Shown: positions 51,562-61,874, counted from the first letter of the stretch. The stretch: 64,000 nucleotides of DNA from Pedobacter xixiisoli (GCF_900215335.1 NZ_OCMT01000001.1:1364001-1428000); one strand, 5' to 3'. A program made the numbers and translations. Notes: generated from the letters alone by a model not told the origin.

Positions 51562-54500
51562 TTATGGTTTGATGAGTTTGACTTGGAACTGCTCCCTGCC
51601 ATTGCTGATCTGTAACACATAAATACCTTTGGAAATCGCAGCTTTTAGATTAAGGGTATTGCTGCTACCTCTATGCTCGAAGCTGCCTTTTTGTAGCAAC
51701 CTGCCTGTAATATCGCTTAGTTTATAGGTATAAGCACCATTGCTGTAGGCAGCCATGGCGATGTTAATTGTATTACCTACTAAAGGATTAGGATAAACCG
51801 AAGTCGAACTTTGATTTAGGTTGGCAACCTTAACCTCCCTAACATCTTCAAAATAATTTACTGTACCATCATTATTGATAGCCGACAAACGGTAATAGTT
51901 ACTACCCAATTGCGGATTGGCATCTATCGCGGAGTAGTTGTTTAACTGGTCTGCAACTACCGTCGCTATTTTAGCGAAATCTGCACCATTGCTCATGCGC
52001 TCTACCTCATAATGTAAGATATTTATCTCAGCGCCCACGTTCCAATTTAGGCCAACCCTGTTACCGTTTAACTTGGTGGTAAAATCTTTGAAGGTCACGG
52101 GCAATACAACCACCTCCTCAAAGGCACCAATAGTTGGTAAAGAAGTTCTAGCGCCACCTAAAATATCATCTGTAACGGCACCTATTGGCGTACCTTTTTC
52201 TGCCACCTTTAACTTGCCGGTAGCGGTAGTTTTTAGGAAATTATTGGTACCCGATGCCATGTTAAAGAAAGTGCTTGGCGTTAAGCTCATATCGTTGATA
52301 GAGTTGTTATCCGAACCACTGTTCGCCGCTTTCCAGGTAGCGAAATCTTGTGCCATACCATTCCAGGTGCCTACGGCAGTATTGCCACTCGCTGTAGCCA
52401 AAAAGTTATGATCCGATACCCAAGCTGCCGTTGGATTGTTGTAACCGTACAAACTATGTATACCATCACCACCGCTAAGGTTGTTGAACAACAGATTGTT
52501 CTTTAGCTCAACCGGACTATCATTCGTACGATAAACAACCGAAGAATACCCTCCGCTTGTGCTTACACCTTCCAACAAAATGGTATTATAATAGGCCTTA
52601 ATATGATTTTGAGGATTTGGACTGGTTTCATCTGTATTTTCAATGAGTAGGCCAAAAACATTACCATCGCCACCATTATTGATATGAATTACATTATTAG
52701 CTAAAAAATAAGGGTCTGAGTGTATCGTTGCCAAAGAAATGCCACCAACCACCGAATCGTATGTGTACATTCCATTATTTTTTAAGTCATAAATTTTATT
52801 TTTCAATATATGGATACCTTCATTTGCTGAGATACCAAAAACGCGTGATGAACCAAAACTACATTCTACAGAAGATATTTCATTAACGCTAATGAGACCA
52901 GTACCAGTAGAATAGATACCGCTAATATCTCCGTAATTATCAAGATAAAGATTCGAAATGGAATTAGAAATAATAGGGGTACTACCTGTAACATTGATAC
53001 CATAAACCTTATGACTTCCATTAATTTGTGCCCGAAAGTGCTGAATTGTATTATTTGCTACCACTCCTCCAACAATACCGTCATCTTGAATGCCATAAAT
53101 TGGTCCTATGTCATTTTGAAAAATATTCCTTACCGTATTATTACGCACATTTGCATGTTGACTATAAATGCCTATTATCGTAATTGGGGAAAGATTGTCT
53201 CCTAAACCAACTTCCAAACTATTAGCTACCGTACCTCCAATGATATTGTTCTCTACAGTTTTGATATTAGCTACAGTAGAACCAGCTGCATAGATGCCAC
53301 ATAAGGTCAATGGACCTTGAGCTTCTGCGGAAACTTTTATACCGCCTATCTGGTTGCCAGTAATTTGGGTCGGAAAATTTCCGATAGCTTTGATCGCATA
53401 AATTTCCCAACCTGCAGCATTAGATGAAACTACAATATCTTCTGTGGAACTTTGTGAACCTATGTAGTTATTTACTATAGCTGTATTTTCAGTAGCCGAA
53501 CTAATTACATTAAATATAGACATTGGTCCATCTAAATTTATTTTTGTAAACGTGTTACCATCTATTAATCTTCCACCTGTACCCGACGGTGTATAAATGA
53601 GGTATGCATTTCCGAGACCATTATTGATGCTAAAATTGGCGAAAATATTGTTTTTGAGATTGCTCACACTGCTTCCCGAGTGAACTGCTTGTACTCCAAT
53701 AAAACTTAGAACTTCTTCATCAATCCTATGGCACACTAAGCTGTTTGACTCAGTAAGAGAACCAAAAGTGTTACCCAACACATCAAAAACCTGATTACCG
53801 GTCAAATACATCAAATACACGGAAGAAGCTTGTTGCTGATAATTTTGAGGATGGAGATCGATATTGGCTATCGTATTATTTTGTATAGTGGTTTTAGCCG
53901 AGCTAGAAGTACCATTGATATAAATCAATTGAATATGAAAAGCATTTACCTGCATTTTAGCACCACCCGCACCTTGAGTTTGTCCGCCAATAAAGTTATC
54001 TTTAATGGTATGACCTCCCTCACTATCCGTTAGGTAAATACCATAGAGCGTAGTGTAACCTAACGTTACTATGGGCTCTGTACTGTAAAAATGATTACCG
54101 TTAATTTGCCAAGCATTGCCAGAGCTACTTCTAATAGCTGCTCCACTACCCCAATTTCCAAAATTATTATTGGTAATGATGGTATTATCATTAGGTATGC
54201 CTGCTCTACCTAACGAAAGAATCTGTAAACCTCTTAAGGTACCTGATACGTAATCGCTGGTAACGCCAAATGTATTGTTACTAATGGTGTTATGCGTATT
54301 GCCCGTTGCACCTGACATAGCATCTAATGTGATCACAGCTTCAAAACCTATTGATTTTAGATTGAGATAGGTAATTTTATTGAATTGTGATCCATTACTG
54401 AGCGTGATTAAATTACTCTTATTGTTCTCTATGGTAAATGCGCTACTTGTGCCTATACCTCCCGGCCTGCCATCTATCGTAACATAATCAGCATTATTAA

Positions 54501-54855
54501 ATTGAATCATGGCATTACCGATGTTGGATTTGAACGTTACGCTAACACCAACAGCGGGCCTAATGGTAAGCCCCAATGTAGAACTAGCATTAGCCAACGC
54601 ATTAAAGATGATACCATTGCCACTGGAGAAATCTTCAGCCGAATAGCCGGCAGTGAACTCTAGTATAGCCTGGCCAGTACCGCTTAGACCTGCTGCATTC
54701 ACATAGGTTGCCGCCGAACGCAAAGTGGCAAAAGTGCGATCTGTATCACTACCACCATTTGTACCATTGATTTTGTAGACAACACCGCCTTGCAATTGCG
54801 CATGGGCCAGAAGACCGAAGCCGATCCCCAAAAGGGTAAGTAGAGTTCTTTTCAT
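51562..54855 (-). CDS. T9SS-secreted giant beta-helix protein, paralogue A
   Basis: 1097 aa from the ATG at 54855, starting a signal peptide (MKRTLLTLLGIGFGLLAHAQ); a longer open frame to 54951 begins inside a promoter box. Residues about 25-850 are parallel beta-helix rungs rich in N-x-I and G-N-T patterns (TKINLDGPMSIFNVIS, NTISNNTFG). A fibronectin-like module (LPVTFKDFTTKLNGNRVGLN) follows, then a T9SS type A sorting domain ending QVKLIKP. It is secreted to the surface, where it may act as adhesin or carbohydrate-active protein. No catalytic residues can be assigned. It is closely similar to the gene that follows on the left-to-right map. Confidence 0.83.
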   Translation of the reverse strand: MKRTLLTLLGIGFGLLAHAQLQGGVVYKINGTNGGSDTDRTFATLRSAATYVNAAGLSGTGQAILEFTAGYSAEDFSSGNGIIFNALANASSTLGLTIRPAVGVSVTFKSNIGNAMIQFNNADYVTIDGRPGGIGTSSAFTIENNKSNLITLSNGSQFNKITYLNLKSIGFEAVITLDAMSGATGNTHNTISNNTFGVTSDYVSGTLRGLQILSLGRAGIPNDNTIITNNNFGNWGSGAAIRSSSGNAWQINGNHFYSTEPIVTLGYTTLYGIYLTDSEGGHTIKDNFIGGQTQGAGGAKMQVNAFHIQLIYINGTSSSAKTTIQNNTIANIDLHPQNYQQQASSVYLMYLTGNQVFDVLGNTFGSLTESNSLVCHRIDEEVLSFIGVQAVHSGSSVSNLKNNIFANFSINNGLGNAYLIYTPSGTGGRLIDGNTFTKINLDGPMSIFNVISSATENTAIVNNYIGSQSSTEDIVVSSNAAGWEIYAIKAIGNFPTQITGNQIGGIKVSAEAQGPLTLCGIYAAGSTVANIKTVENNIIGGTVANSLEVGLGDNLSPITIIGIYSQHANVRNNTVRNIFQNDIGPIYGIQDDGIVGGVVANNTIQHFRAQINGSHKVYGINVTGSTPIISNSISNLYLDNYGDISGIYSTGTGLISVNEISSVECSFGSSRVFGISANEGIHILKNKIYDLKNNGMYTYDSVVGGISLATIHSDPYFLANNVIHINNGGDGNVFGLLIENTDETSPNPQNHIKAYYNTILLEGVSTSGGYSSVVYRTNDSPVELKNNLLFNNLSGGDGIHSLYGYNNPTAAWVSDHNFLATASGNTAVGTWNGMAQDFATWKAANSGSDNNSINDMSLTPSTFFNMASGTNNFLKTTATGKLKVAEKGTPIGAVTDDILGGARTSLPTIGAFEEVVVLPVTFKDFTTKLNGNRVGLNWNVGAEINILHYEVERMSNGADFAKIATVVADQLNNYSAIDANPQLGSNYYRLSAINNDGTVNYFEDVREVKVANLNQSSTSVYPNPLVGNTINIAMAAYSNGAYTYKLSDITGRLLQKGSFEHRGSSNTLNLKAAISKGIYVLQISNGREQFQVKLIKP

Positions 54856-54950
54856 AAATAGATTTAGATAAATGATTTTCTTAACTGATTTAAAATTAAA
54901 TAGTGAGCGAATAAACAAACTACAAACAAACATCATTAAGCATTGCTGCA

Positions 54951-54958
54951 CAAAGATA
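54951..54958 (-). promoter_or_regulatory. Candidate -7 box of beta-helix gene A
   Basis: TATCTTTG on the minus strand matches TAnnTTTG and lies about 95 bases upstream of the ATG at 54855, implying a leader of roughly 90 bases. Confidence 0.45.
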
Positions 54959-55252
54959 GAAGCTACTGCGCTGGTCGAGGAAGATTAAAGCTACATGCTT
55001 ACTCCTTATAGCTCTACAACTGTAACTTATTAGTGATTTTTATAAAATGAAGGTTCCGAACTACTTCTGTTTGGCCGAGATTAACAATAGTATAAACTTC
55101 AATTACCTCCATAGTTCTTTTTTAGTGAGTGTGTAGAATTGGGATGACTAATTGAGAATTAGATATCCTCCCTAACCCTTTGCCAATGACCGGCGACTCA
55201 CGCTAAACTTATGAGAAATAGATACATGGGGAAATCAACAAACCAATTGGAT

Positions 55253-55287
55253 AAAAAAAAACCGCTGCAGTATAAATACCACAGCGG
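55253..55287 (-). terminator. Terminator of beta-helix gene B
   Basis: CCGCTG (55262-55267) pairs with CAGCGG (55282-55287) with an A-run preceding, which is a U-run on the minus strand. Confidence 0.75.
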
Positions 55288-55313
55288 CCCCATTGAACCA
55301 ATTAAACTCAAGT

Positions 55314-58300
55314 CTATGGTTTGATCAACTTAGCTTGGATTTGCTCCTTGCCATTGCTGATCTGCAACACATAAACACCTTTAGGCATTGCCGCACTTAC
55401 CGTGATGGTATTGCTGCCACCTTTATGATCGAAACTGCCTTTTTGTAGCAACCTGCCTGTAATGTCGCTTAATTTATAGGTATAGGTACCATTGCTGTAG
55501 GCAGCCATGGCTACGTTAACCGTATTACCTACTAATGGATTAGGATAAACAGAAGCCGCACCCTCATTTAAGCTGGCAACTTTCACCTCTCTAACACCTT
55601 CAAAATAGCTTGCTGTACCATCATTGTTGATAGCAGACAAACGATAATAATTGCTACCCAATTTTGGATTGGCATCTACTGCGCTGTAGCTATTAAGCTG
55701 GCCTGCGCTTACTGTAGCTACCTTAACGAAAGTTCCACTGTTAGTTAAACGTTCAATCTCATAACGTAAGATTTCTACCTCACTGCTCACGCTCCAGTTT
55801 AAATTAACTTTGTTACCGTTTAATTTAGCGGTAAAACCACTGAAAGTTACTGGCAATACTACGACCTCCTCAAAGGCACCCATTGTAGGCAATGTAGCCC
55901 TAGAAGTACCTAAAATATCGTCCGTAACAGAAACCGATGTACCTTTTCCTGCCACCTTTAATTTGCCAGGCTCTGTAGTTTTAAGAAATTGCGTAGAAGC
56001 TGAAGCCATGTTGAAGAAAGCACTTGGCGTTAAAGTCATGTCGTTAATTGAATTAACATCCTGACCGCTGTGGCTCGCTTTCCATGACGTAAAATCTTGG
56101 TTTACCCCACTCCAATAACCTACAATAGGATTGCCACTTGCAGTAGCTAGGAAATTGTAATTTGAGCTCCAAGCTGCCGCACCATTAGTAGTAGCATACA
56201 AACTATGTGCACCTGTGCCACCACTACGGTTGTTGAACAACAGGTTATTCTTAAGATCCATCGGGCTATCGCCATCACGATAAATGGCCGAAGAACCAGC
56301 CGTATGGGTAGCCGTACCTTCTAACAAGATGGTATTGTAAGAGGCATTGATAGCCGCCGCAGGGTCTGTAGCATTATCATACTCTGCCAAGATACCATAT
56401 ACGGGGATAATACCGTCGTGGTTGATATGGATGACGTTATTGCTAACGTTGTAAGCATTTGGCGAAGTCTCGGCAAGCGCCATCCCGCCTACGCTCGCAC
56501 CCGAGGTAGCGCTAGTAATCTTCAAGTTATAAATTCTGTTTTTGAGGATGTTGGCAAATTTGCCCACGATACCATATACCGTTGCCGCTCCAACACCCGT
56601 ATTCTCCAGGTCGTAGATTCTGTTGCCGCTAAGTATACTATTGCCCCCAGAGCCAAAAATACCCATTAAATTTTTGTAAGGGCTAGTGGCACTTGTTAAG
56701 GGTTCTACATTTCTGCTCCTAAGGCCCCATATGGTATTACCAGTAATGGCTGTAGCAGCACTACCACCATCGAAAATACCAGAAAGGTAAGAACCGTTGC
56801 TTACCCCGCCTAAAGTTAGTACTTCGATGATATTGTTCTCAACCGTGTTGGCAAAACTACCCAATGCATATATACCATACAATACCCCCTCCTCATTGGC
56901 CGAGAAGTGTCTTACTGTATTGTTGCGGCTGATTGCAGCCTGCATATAGATTCCGTAAATATTAATTTTCGCAGCGGCCGCACCGCCACCAACAATCGTT
57001 TGTATGCTGCTAGCCACTGTACCGCCAATAATGTTGTTTTCTATAGGCTTTAAGTTTAGTGTGCTAGAACCTACTGTTCTTATAACATAAAATGTTGAAG
57101 TTGCTGCCGTAGCCAGAGTAGTTTTAATACTTAAACCACCTATCTGATTGCCAGTAATTTTAGTCGCAAAATTACCAAAAGCATAAATACCATTGTAGTT
57201 ACTTGAAGCTATAATAGACTCTAATGAAATATCACCTGTAGTACTTTGCGATCCAATTTTATTATTGGTGATCTCAGTATCAACGGCGGTATAAATGAGT
57301 GCATATGTAGTTAAAGCTCCACTAGCACTGATTTTTGTAATCGTATTGTTGTCAATAAGTTTACCATTTCCCGCATTCACATAAATCCCATAAAAACTAT
57401 TAGTTCCTACACCACCAAGCTCATTAAACTTTACATTAGCCAAGATATTATCTTTGATATTACTTGCATTATCACCTGTATTATCCGGCTGTATCAAGAA
57501 ATAGCTTGCACTTCCATTAGTATTTTTATTAATTACGAAACTATTTGGTGTACTTAACGAGCCTATAGTATTGTTAAGTACATCAACAATTTGGCTACCT
57601 GCCGTTAATATCACTCTAAAATTACTAGCTCCGGTAGTAGGTGTATTTGCATTGATATTAGCAAAGGTATTACCTTGTATTGTAGTTTTTGCCGCACTTG
57701 AAGTGGCATTTACAGAGATAAAATTAGTGCTCTGTGCTGTCATATTCATTGCTGCACCACCGGCATTGGCAGTTTGTCCGCCAATAAAATTGTTGTTTAT
57801 AGTATGACCGCCTAGCGAAGTGGCCAAGTAAACTATACCTGTTGCGTTAGTACCATCTGCTACTACAGTTTGCGTACTGTAGAAATGGTTGTTGTTAATC
57901 TGCCATGCATTACCAGAAACGCTGTAGATGGCTGCTCTCCCACCCCAGTACTCAAAATTATTGTTGGTAATCTGGGTATTGTGGTTAGGTAATGATGCTG
58001 TACCAGAAGAAGCAATCTGAGGTGTTGGTGCAGCGCCTGCTACAGCTGTACTTGCACTACTGAAAGTGTTATTGTCTATCGTGTTATTAGTATTACCTGT
58101 GGTACCCGCAGCACTGGTACTTAGCAATACTGAAGCGGAAACCGTATTTACCGCAGCAGCTATCTTAAAATTAAGGTAGCTTAACTTATTGAACTGGGCA
58201 TCGTTGATCATCCTTACCACACTAGTTTGGGCACTAGAACTCGTACTGGTATTTTCTAGGGTAAGAGACTTTGTAGTTCCTACTCCACCGGGTCTACCAT

Positions 58301-58682
58301 CTATAGTAATGTAATCGGCATTGTTAAGGTCTATCAGCGGTAACGCTGTTAAGTTTGCCGTTAAACTTACATTCATGCCTGTAGCCGGCCTAATGGTTAA
58401 GCCCAAAGTAGCACTGGCACCAGGTAAAGCATTAAAGGTAATGCTTGTAGCTCCTATAGTTTCGTTCGTATAGGGAGCAGTAAATTCGAGAACGGCTTGT
58501 CCAGTACCCGTTAGGCCATTTACATTTACATAGGTAGCTGCCGAGCGTAACGATTCGAATGTACGAGTAGCGCCGCTACCTCCATCAGTACCATTTATTC
58601 GATAAACCGTACCTCCTGTGAGCTGAGCATGGGCTCCAAAACCCATCCCCAAAGCAAAAAGAAAAAGTAGTCTTTTTTTCAT
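55314..58682 (-). CDS. T9SS-secreted giant beta-helix protein, paralogue B
   Basis: 1122 aa. Signal peptide MKKRLLFLFALGMGFGAHAQ. The protein aligns with paralogue A over its entire length: both open with VYRINGT/VYKINGT and AATYVN, share YITIDGRPGG near residue 128, N-rich beta-helix rungs, the LPVTF fibronectin-like module and an almost identical sorting domain ending KLIKP. Ala, Ser and Thr are more frequent than in A, so the two have diverged in the helix but less in the tail. No catalytic site is visible. A tandem duplication is the simplest origin. Confidence 0.83.
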   Translation of the reverse strand: MKKRLLFLFALGMGFGAHAQLTGGTVYRINGTDGGSGATRTFESLRSAATYVNVNGLTGTGQAVLEFTAPYTNETIGATSITFNALPGASATLGLTIRPATGMNVSLTANLTALPLIDLNNADYITIDGRPGGVGTTKSLTLENTSTSSSAQTSVVRMINDAQFNKLSYLNFKIAAAVNTVSASVLLSTSAAGTTGNTNNTIDNNTFSSASTAVAGAAPTPQIASSGTASLPNHNTQITNNNFEYWGGRAAIYSVSGNAWQINNNHFYSTQTVVADGTNATGIVYLATSLGGHTINNNFIGGQTANAGGAAMNMTAQSTNFISVNATSSAAKTTIQGNTFANINANTPTTGASNFRVILTAGSQIVDVLNNTIGSLSTPNSFVINKNTNGSASYFLIQPDNTGDNASNIKDNILANVKFNELGGVGTNSFYGIYVNAGNGKLIDNNTITKISASGALTTYALIYTAVDTEITNNKIGSQSTTGDISLESIIASSNYNGIYAFGNFATKITGNQIGGLSIKTTLATAATSTFYVIRTVGSSTLNLKPIENNIIGGTVASSIQTIVGGGAAAAKINIYGIYMQAAISRNNTVRHFSANEEGVLYGIYALGSFANTVENNIIEVLTLGGVSNGSYLSGIFDGGSAATAITGNTIWGLRSRNVEPLTSATSPYKNLMGIFGSGGNSILSGNRIYDLENTGVGAATVYGIVGKFANILKNRIYNLKITSATSGASVGGMALAETSPNAYNVSNNVIHINHDGIIPVYGILAEYDNATDPAAAINASYNTILLEGTATHTAGSSAIYRDGDSPMDLKNNLLFNNRSGGTGAHSLYATTNGAAAWSSNYNFLATASGNPIVGYWSGVNQDFTSWKASHSGQDVNSINDMTLTPSAFFNMASASTQFLKTTEPGKLKVAGKGTSVSVTDDILGTSRATLPTMGAFEEVVVLPVTFSGFTAKLNGNKVNLNWSVSSEVEILRYEIERLTNSGTFVKVATVSAGQLNSYSAVDANPKLGSNYYRLSAINNDGTASYFEGVREVKVASLNEGAASVYPNPLVGNTVNVAMAAYSNGTYTYKLSDITGRLLQKGSFDHKGGSNTITVSAAMPKGVYVLQISNGKEQIQAKLIKP

Positions 58683-59506
58683 GATAGAAATTGTTATTAA
58701 TTGATATTTTTTATTGATTAATTAGTTATTAGTTTCTCGAAACAACGGGATAAATAGCACCTACATCTCTCTTTCATCGTTTCTCCCTAAGGAGAAATCT
58801 ATATCATTCGCCACTGAAATAATTGGCAAAGGTTATTAGCTTCCAGAAGTATCGAGATTATTTGTAAATCAGTTAAACTACATCATCGGCCTTTTATAGA
58901 CTAGGCGATGTGTTGATGTCTTTGCAATCCTCATTGCGATACTTAAATACATTTAGAGCTGCAAATTGCTTTAGCAGGATACAGTATTGTTTGATTGCTT
59001 TCAACAACTGTTAACTTTATGTGTAAATTCTGCGGGTAAGGTATTTCTCTAACCATTTGTTAATCTGTTTTTTTAATAAGTAGTGTGCGTAAATATTTAC
59101 ATTTATAATGCCACTTATAGAAAAACACGAAGACACGCTTACACCCAATATTTTTAAAAACGAAGCAAACAACTGATTACCAACAACTAAAAACAGTTTA
59201 TTTTAAACATATAAGCTATGCGATTACTTTATCTCTAACTGATATACACAAAATTATTTAACTGATTTTTGGGGAAGCACATATCCCTCTATACCCAAAT
59301 ACGACTAAAAATGAACTTTGAAAGTTCAATTAATTATGAGATTTTGCAGACGATTTTTAGCAATTTCTGTGATTTCGAGCATATTAGAGAATCCATTGAA
59401 CTAAGCTTTCCAAAAAGAGGTTTAAGCATATCCAAAGATCTCTCCATTCCGCTGCGCTTCAGTCGGGATAACGGACTGATGAAAGGATGATGAGATTAGG
59501 AAGTTT

Positions 59507-59624
59507 AATGAACAATGACGGATGAACTAGTGAGCCAACCAACACACTTTCGGGTTTTAACCCGTAACCAAACATGCTAGATTCCTCCCTAATGCCGGAA
59601 TGACGTACTTGGGTGTGAACAGTG
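59507..59624. repeat. Direct repeat block, copy 1
   Basis: Contains ACACTTTCGGGTTTTAACCC, then GTAACCAAACATG, a CTAGATT piece, GGAATGACGTA and TTGGGTGTGAACAGTG. A diverged second copy starts at 59728. The CGGGTTTTAACCCG part is itself a hairpin. Confidence 0.7.
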
Positions 59625-59727
59625 TAATACCAATCCCTGATACCTAACCCCTAAACAAATACCCCGACCTTCGGCCACCTCTCTAAAAGATGGGAATGGT
59701 GTACCTGGCAATGGACAGTGCAAACTA

Positions 59728-59848
59728 ATGAACCAATGACGAATGAATTAGTGAGCCAACAAACACACTTTCGGGTTTTAACCCGTAACCAAACATGAGG
59801 CTAGATTGCTCTTAAGATCGGAATGACGTAATTGGGTGTGAACAGTGC
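59728..59848. repeat. Direct repeat block, copy 2
   Basis: Same order of sub-elements as copy 1 (ATGAAC-AATGACG, CGGGTTTTAACCCG, CTAGATT, GGAATGACGTA, TTGGGTGTGAACAGTG), with small insertions. It ends close to the stop of the response regulator gene. Confidence 0.7.
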
Positions 59849-59865
59849 AACTAATGAACCACGAA

Positions 59866-60621
59866 CTAACAATCCATCCATTGCTTTAACGCAGCAGCTT
59901 TTTCTCGGCTTACAATTACCTCGATATCACTGTTTTTGAGTGCGACCTTTAGCTTGCCGTTAAAATGGTTATGGAGCTGAGCGATGGCATTTACATGGAC
60001 AATGCACTGCCTGTTGGCCCGAAAGAAAACGTGAGGATCTAGCTGTTCATCCAACTCTTCCATGGTTTGCGGCAGTACTACTTCCGTACCATCTTTTAAC
60101 CTAGCTTTGGTAACTTTAAATTCAAGGTGGAAATAACAAATCTCCTCTATCGCGATAGCTTTGTAACCATCCTTATAGGGAATTAAAAATCTACTTCGAT
60201 GTTCCTTAGGTTTTAAATACCTCACCAAATCATCTATTGCCGTTTGACTTTTATTTGATGTGCAGTATTGTTCTACTTTTTCTAGGGCTACCTGTAATTC
60301 TTCCTGTTCTACAGGTTTAAGTAAATAATCTACACTATTGTATTTAAACGCTTTAACAGCATACTCATCATAAGCTGTAGTAAATATGATTGGACAAGTA
60401 ATCGTTACCTTATCGAAGATTTCGAAACTTAGCCCATCTGATAAACGAACATCCATCATCACCAAATCAGGCATATTTTCATGGTTAAACCACTCCAAAG
60501 TTTCAGCTACGCTATCTAATACCGCCACTATCGTTGCTTGGGGTCTAATGACACCTATTAGCCGCTTTAATCGGTCGGCATTTAGCTTTTCGTCTTCTAT
60601 GATTAGGATGTTATTGCTCAT
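59866..60621 (-). CDS. LytTR-family response regulator
   Basis: 251 aa. A receiver domain spans about 3-120 with phospho-acceptor D57 in LVMMDVRL and the conserved lysine in DYLLKPVEQ. A LytTR DNA-binding domain spans about 145-248 (FLIPYKDGYKAIAIEEICYF, then FFRANRQCIVHVNAI). It overlaps its kinase gene by 11 bases. LytTR regulators often control surface and secreted proteins; the tandem T9SS genes next door are candidate targets, but no binding repeats could be recognised by eye. Confidence 0.93.
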   Translation of the reverse strand: MSNNILIIEDEKLNADRLKRLIGVIRPQATIVAVLDSVAETLEWFNHENMPDLVMMDVRLSDGLSFEIFDKVTITCPIIFTTAYDEYAVKAFKYNSVDYLLKPVEQEELQVALEKVEQYCTSNKSQTAIDDLVRYLKPKEHRSRFLIPYKDGYKAIAIEEICYFHLEFKVTKARLKDGTEVVLPQTMEELDEQLDPHVFFRANRQCIVHVNAIAQLHNHFNGKLKVALKNSDIEVIVSREKAAALKQWMDC

Positions 60622-61672
60622 AATCCATTAAGTGAACAACCACTTTATAGGTAGTTGGAGTTTTGATAATTTCTGGAGTTTTGCCTTTCAAAAGTTCAAA
60701 TCTGCTCATGATATTTGGAAGCCCGATACCAAAAGAACGTAAATTTTGGTTTTCTATTAAGGCTAACGAATTTTCTACCACTAAAATTTGCGCTTCTTGC
60801 GTGTAAACTTTAATAGTAAGTGGGTTATTTTTATTCGTAGAATTGTGTTTGATTGCATTTTCTATCAACAGTTGCAGGGTAAGCGGCGGCAGGTACAAAG
60901 CCTTACTTTGTGGGGCAACGTCAATATCGAAAGTAATGCCCGAGCCAATACGGTGTTTGATGAGGAAGATATAGGAGTCTAGAAATTTAAGTTCTTCTTC
61001 CAGCGAAATAGTGTTCTTCTTAGAATTGACCAATAGAAAGCGGTACACCTTGGAGAATCTCTCTGAATATTCGTAGCCAAGCTGCTGGTCTTCGAGAATT
61101 AACTCCGATAAAATACTGAGGCTGTTGAAAATAAAATGAGGATCTAGCTGTAATTTGAGCGAGTTTAACTGCGCTTCTACGGAGGCTTGTTTCAGCTCTG
61201 CTTCTCTTAGTTTGTGCTCCGTTACTTTCATTTCGGAGTTTTTCCAATTGCTCACTAAATAACTACCTGTGTTAATGGCAATAATCATGAAAGAAATCAT
61301 CATGCTCACCACACCCCACTGCATTAAATTCTTGATATCTTCCGAAGACGGCGCACTTAAATCTTCCTTTTCGATGCAGATAATAAAAACGATGTTTAAG
61401 AATATGATAAACATCACTGCCAACATGTTAAATAGTGCTTCTACCACTAATCGTTTAAGTGGCCTGTCGGTCCACGGTAGGCTACGGTTAAGCTTTGCAT
61501 GTATAAAGATAGACGCTTCTGAGACGAGAAAGCAAAAAACTAAGGAAGTACACCATTCGGCCAATAAATTCCAGAAATTTCTTTGCGAATACTCTGCCCA
61601 AAACTTAGCGTAAGGATCTAATAAAAAGGAAACTAAGTAAAACAGCACAAAAGCAAAAGGCACAAAAACCAT
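60611..61672 (-). CDS. LytS-like sensor histidine kinase (His_kinase family)
   Basis: 353 aa from the ATG at 61672. A longer frame opens with a TTG at 61756, but a TACCTTTG promoter box lies inside that extension, so I prefer the ATG, which begins directly with the first membrane helix (MVFVPFAFVLFYLVSFLL). Four membrane helices are found in the first 140 residues, then a coiled-coil, the phospho-acceptor in LQLDPHFIFNSL, and the ATP-binding domain with the N box in LPPLTLQLLIENAIKH and GIGLPNIMSRFELL. The signal sensed is unknown. It works with the overlapping LytTR regulator. Confidence 0.9.
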   Translation of the reverse strand: MVFVPFAFVLFYLVSFLLDPYAKFWAEYSQRNFWNLLAEWCTSLVFCFLVSEASIFIHAKLNRSLPWTDRPLKRLVVEALFNMLAVMFIIFLNIVFIICIEKEDLSAPSSEDIKNLMQWGVVSMMISFMIIAINTGSYLVSNWKNSEMKVTEHKLREAELKQASVEAQLNSLKLQLDPHFIFNSLSILSELILEDQQLGYEYSERFSKVYRFLLVNSKKNTISLEEELKFLDSYIFLIKHRIGSGITFDIDVAPQSKALYLPPLTLQLLIENAIKHNSTNKNNPLTIKVYTQEAQILVVENSLALIENQNLRSFGIGLPNIMSRFELLKGKTPEIIKTPTTYKVVVHLMDYEQ

Positions 61673-61742
61673 TCGTTTTACCTTATTACTTAAAAATGTA
61701 TTTTCCGTTTTATTCACCAACAAAGCTATATTTAATCTTCTG

Positions 61743-61750
61743 CAAAGGTA
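61743..61750 (-). promoter_or_regulatory. Candidate -7 box of the LytS/LytTR operon
   Basis: TACCTTTG on the minus strand, 70 bases before the ATG at 61672. It argues against the TTG start at 61756. Confidence 0.5.
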
Positions 61751-61874
61751 ATCCAATCATAGGTTTATCTTAATTTTTCTTCACCGAAGTGTAAAAAAAA
61801 CGGGCTAAATCGGAGATATGCAAGGTTGAATAACCTAAAGTGTGGGATGTGTATATCCGTAAACTCGACTTAAA

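Larger units (their letters stand above)
54856..55313. other. Intergenic region between the two beta-helix genes
   Basis: 458 bases: the promoter of the left gene (-7 box at 54951-54958) and the terminator of the right one at 55253-55287. Between them is AT-rich sequence with one repeat fragment (about 55140-55200). No gene is seen. Confidence 0.6.
58683..59865. other. 1.2-kb repeat-rich intergenic region
   Basis: From 58683 to about 59270 it is AT-rich and probably holds the promoter of beta-helix gene B; a TTTCTCCCTAAGGAGAAA hairpin lies near 58779-58797. From 59430 it consists of dispersed repeat pieces (including two copies of a ~115-base block). A frame at 59269-59490 runs into one of these pieces and is not supported as a gene. 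Confidence 0.6.

Noticed and set aside
59269..59490. 73-aa open frame on the plus strand
   Set aside because: Its 3' half is a dispersed repeat piece (the part reading SIPLRFSRDNG), which commonly creates false open frames.
61673..61756. TTG start for the LytS-like kinase
   Set aside because: A TACCTTTG promoter box sits in its first codons, and the ATG at 61672 starts exactly at the first membrane helix.
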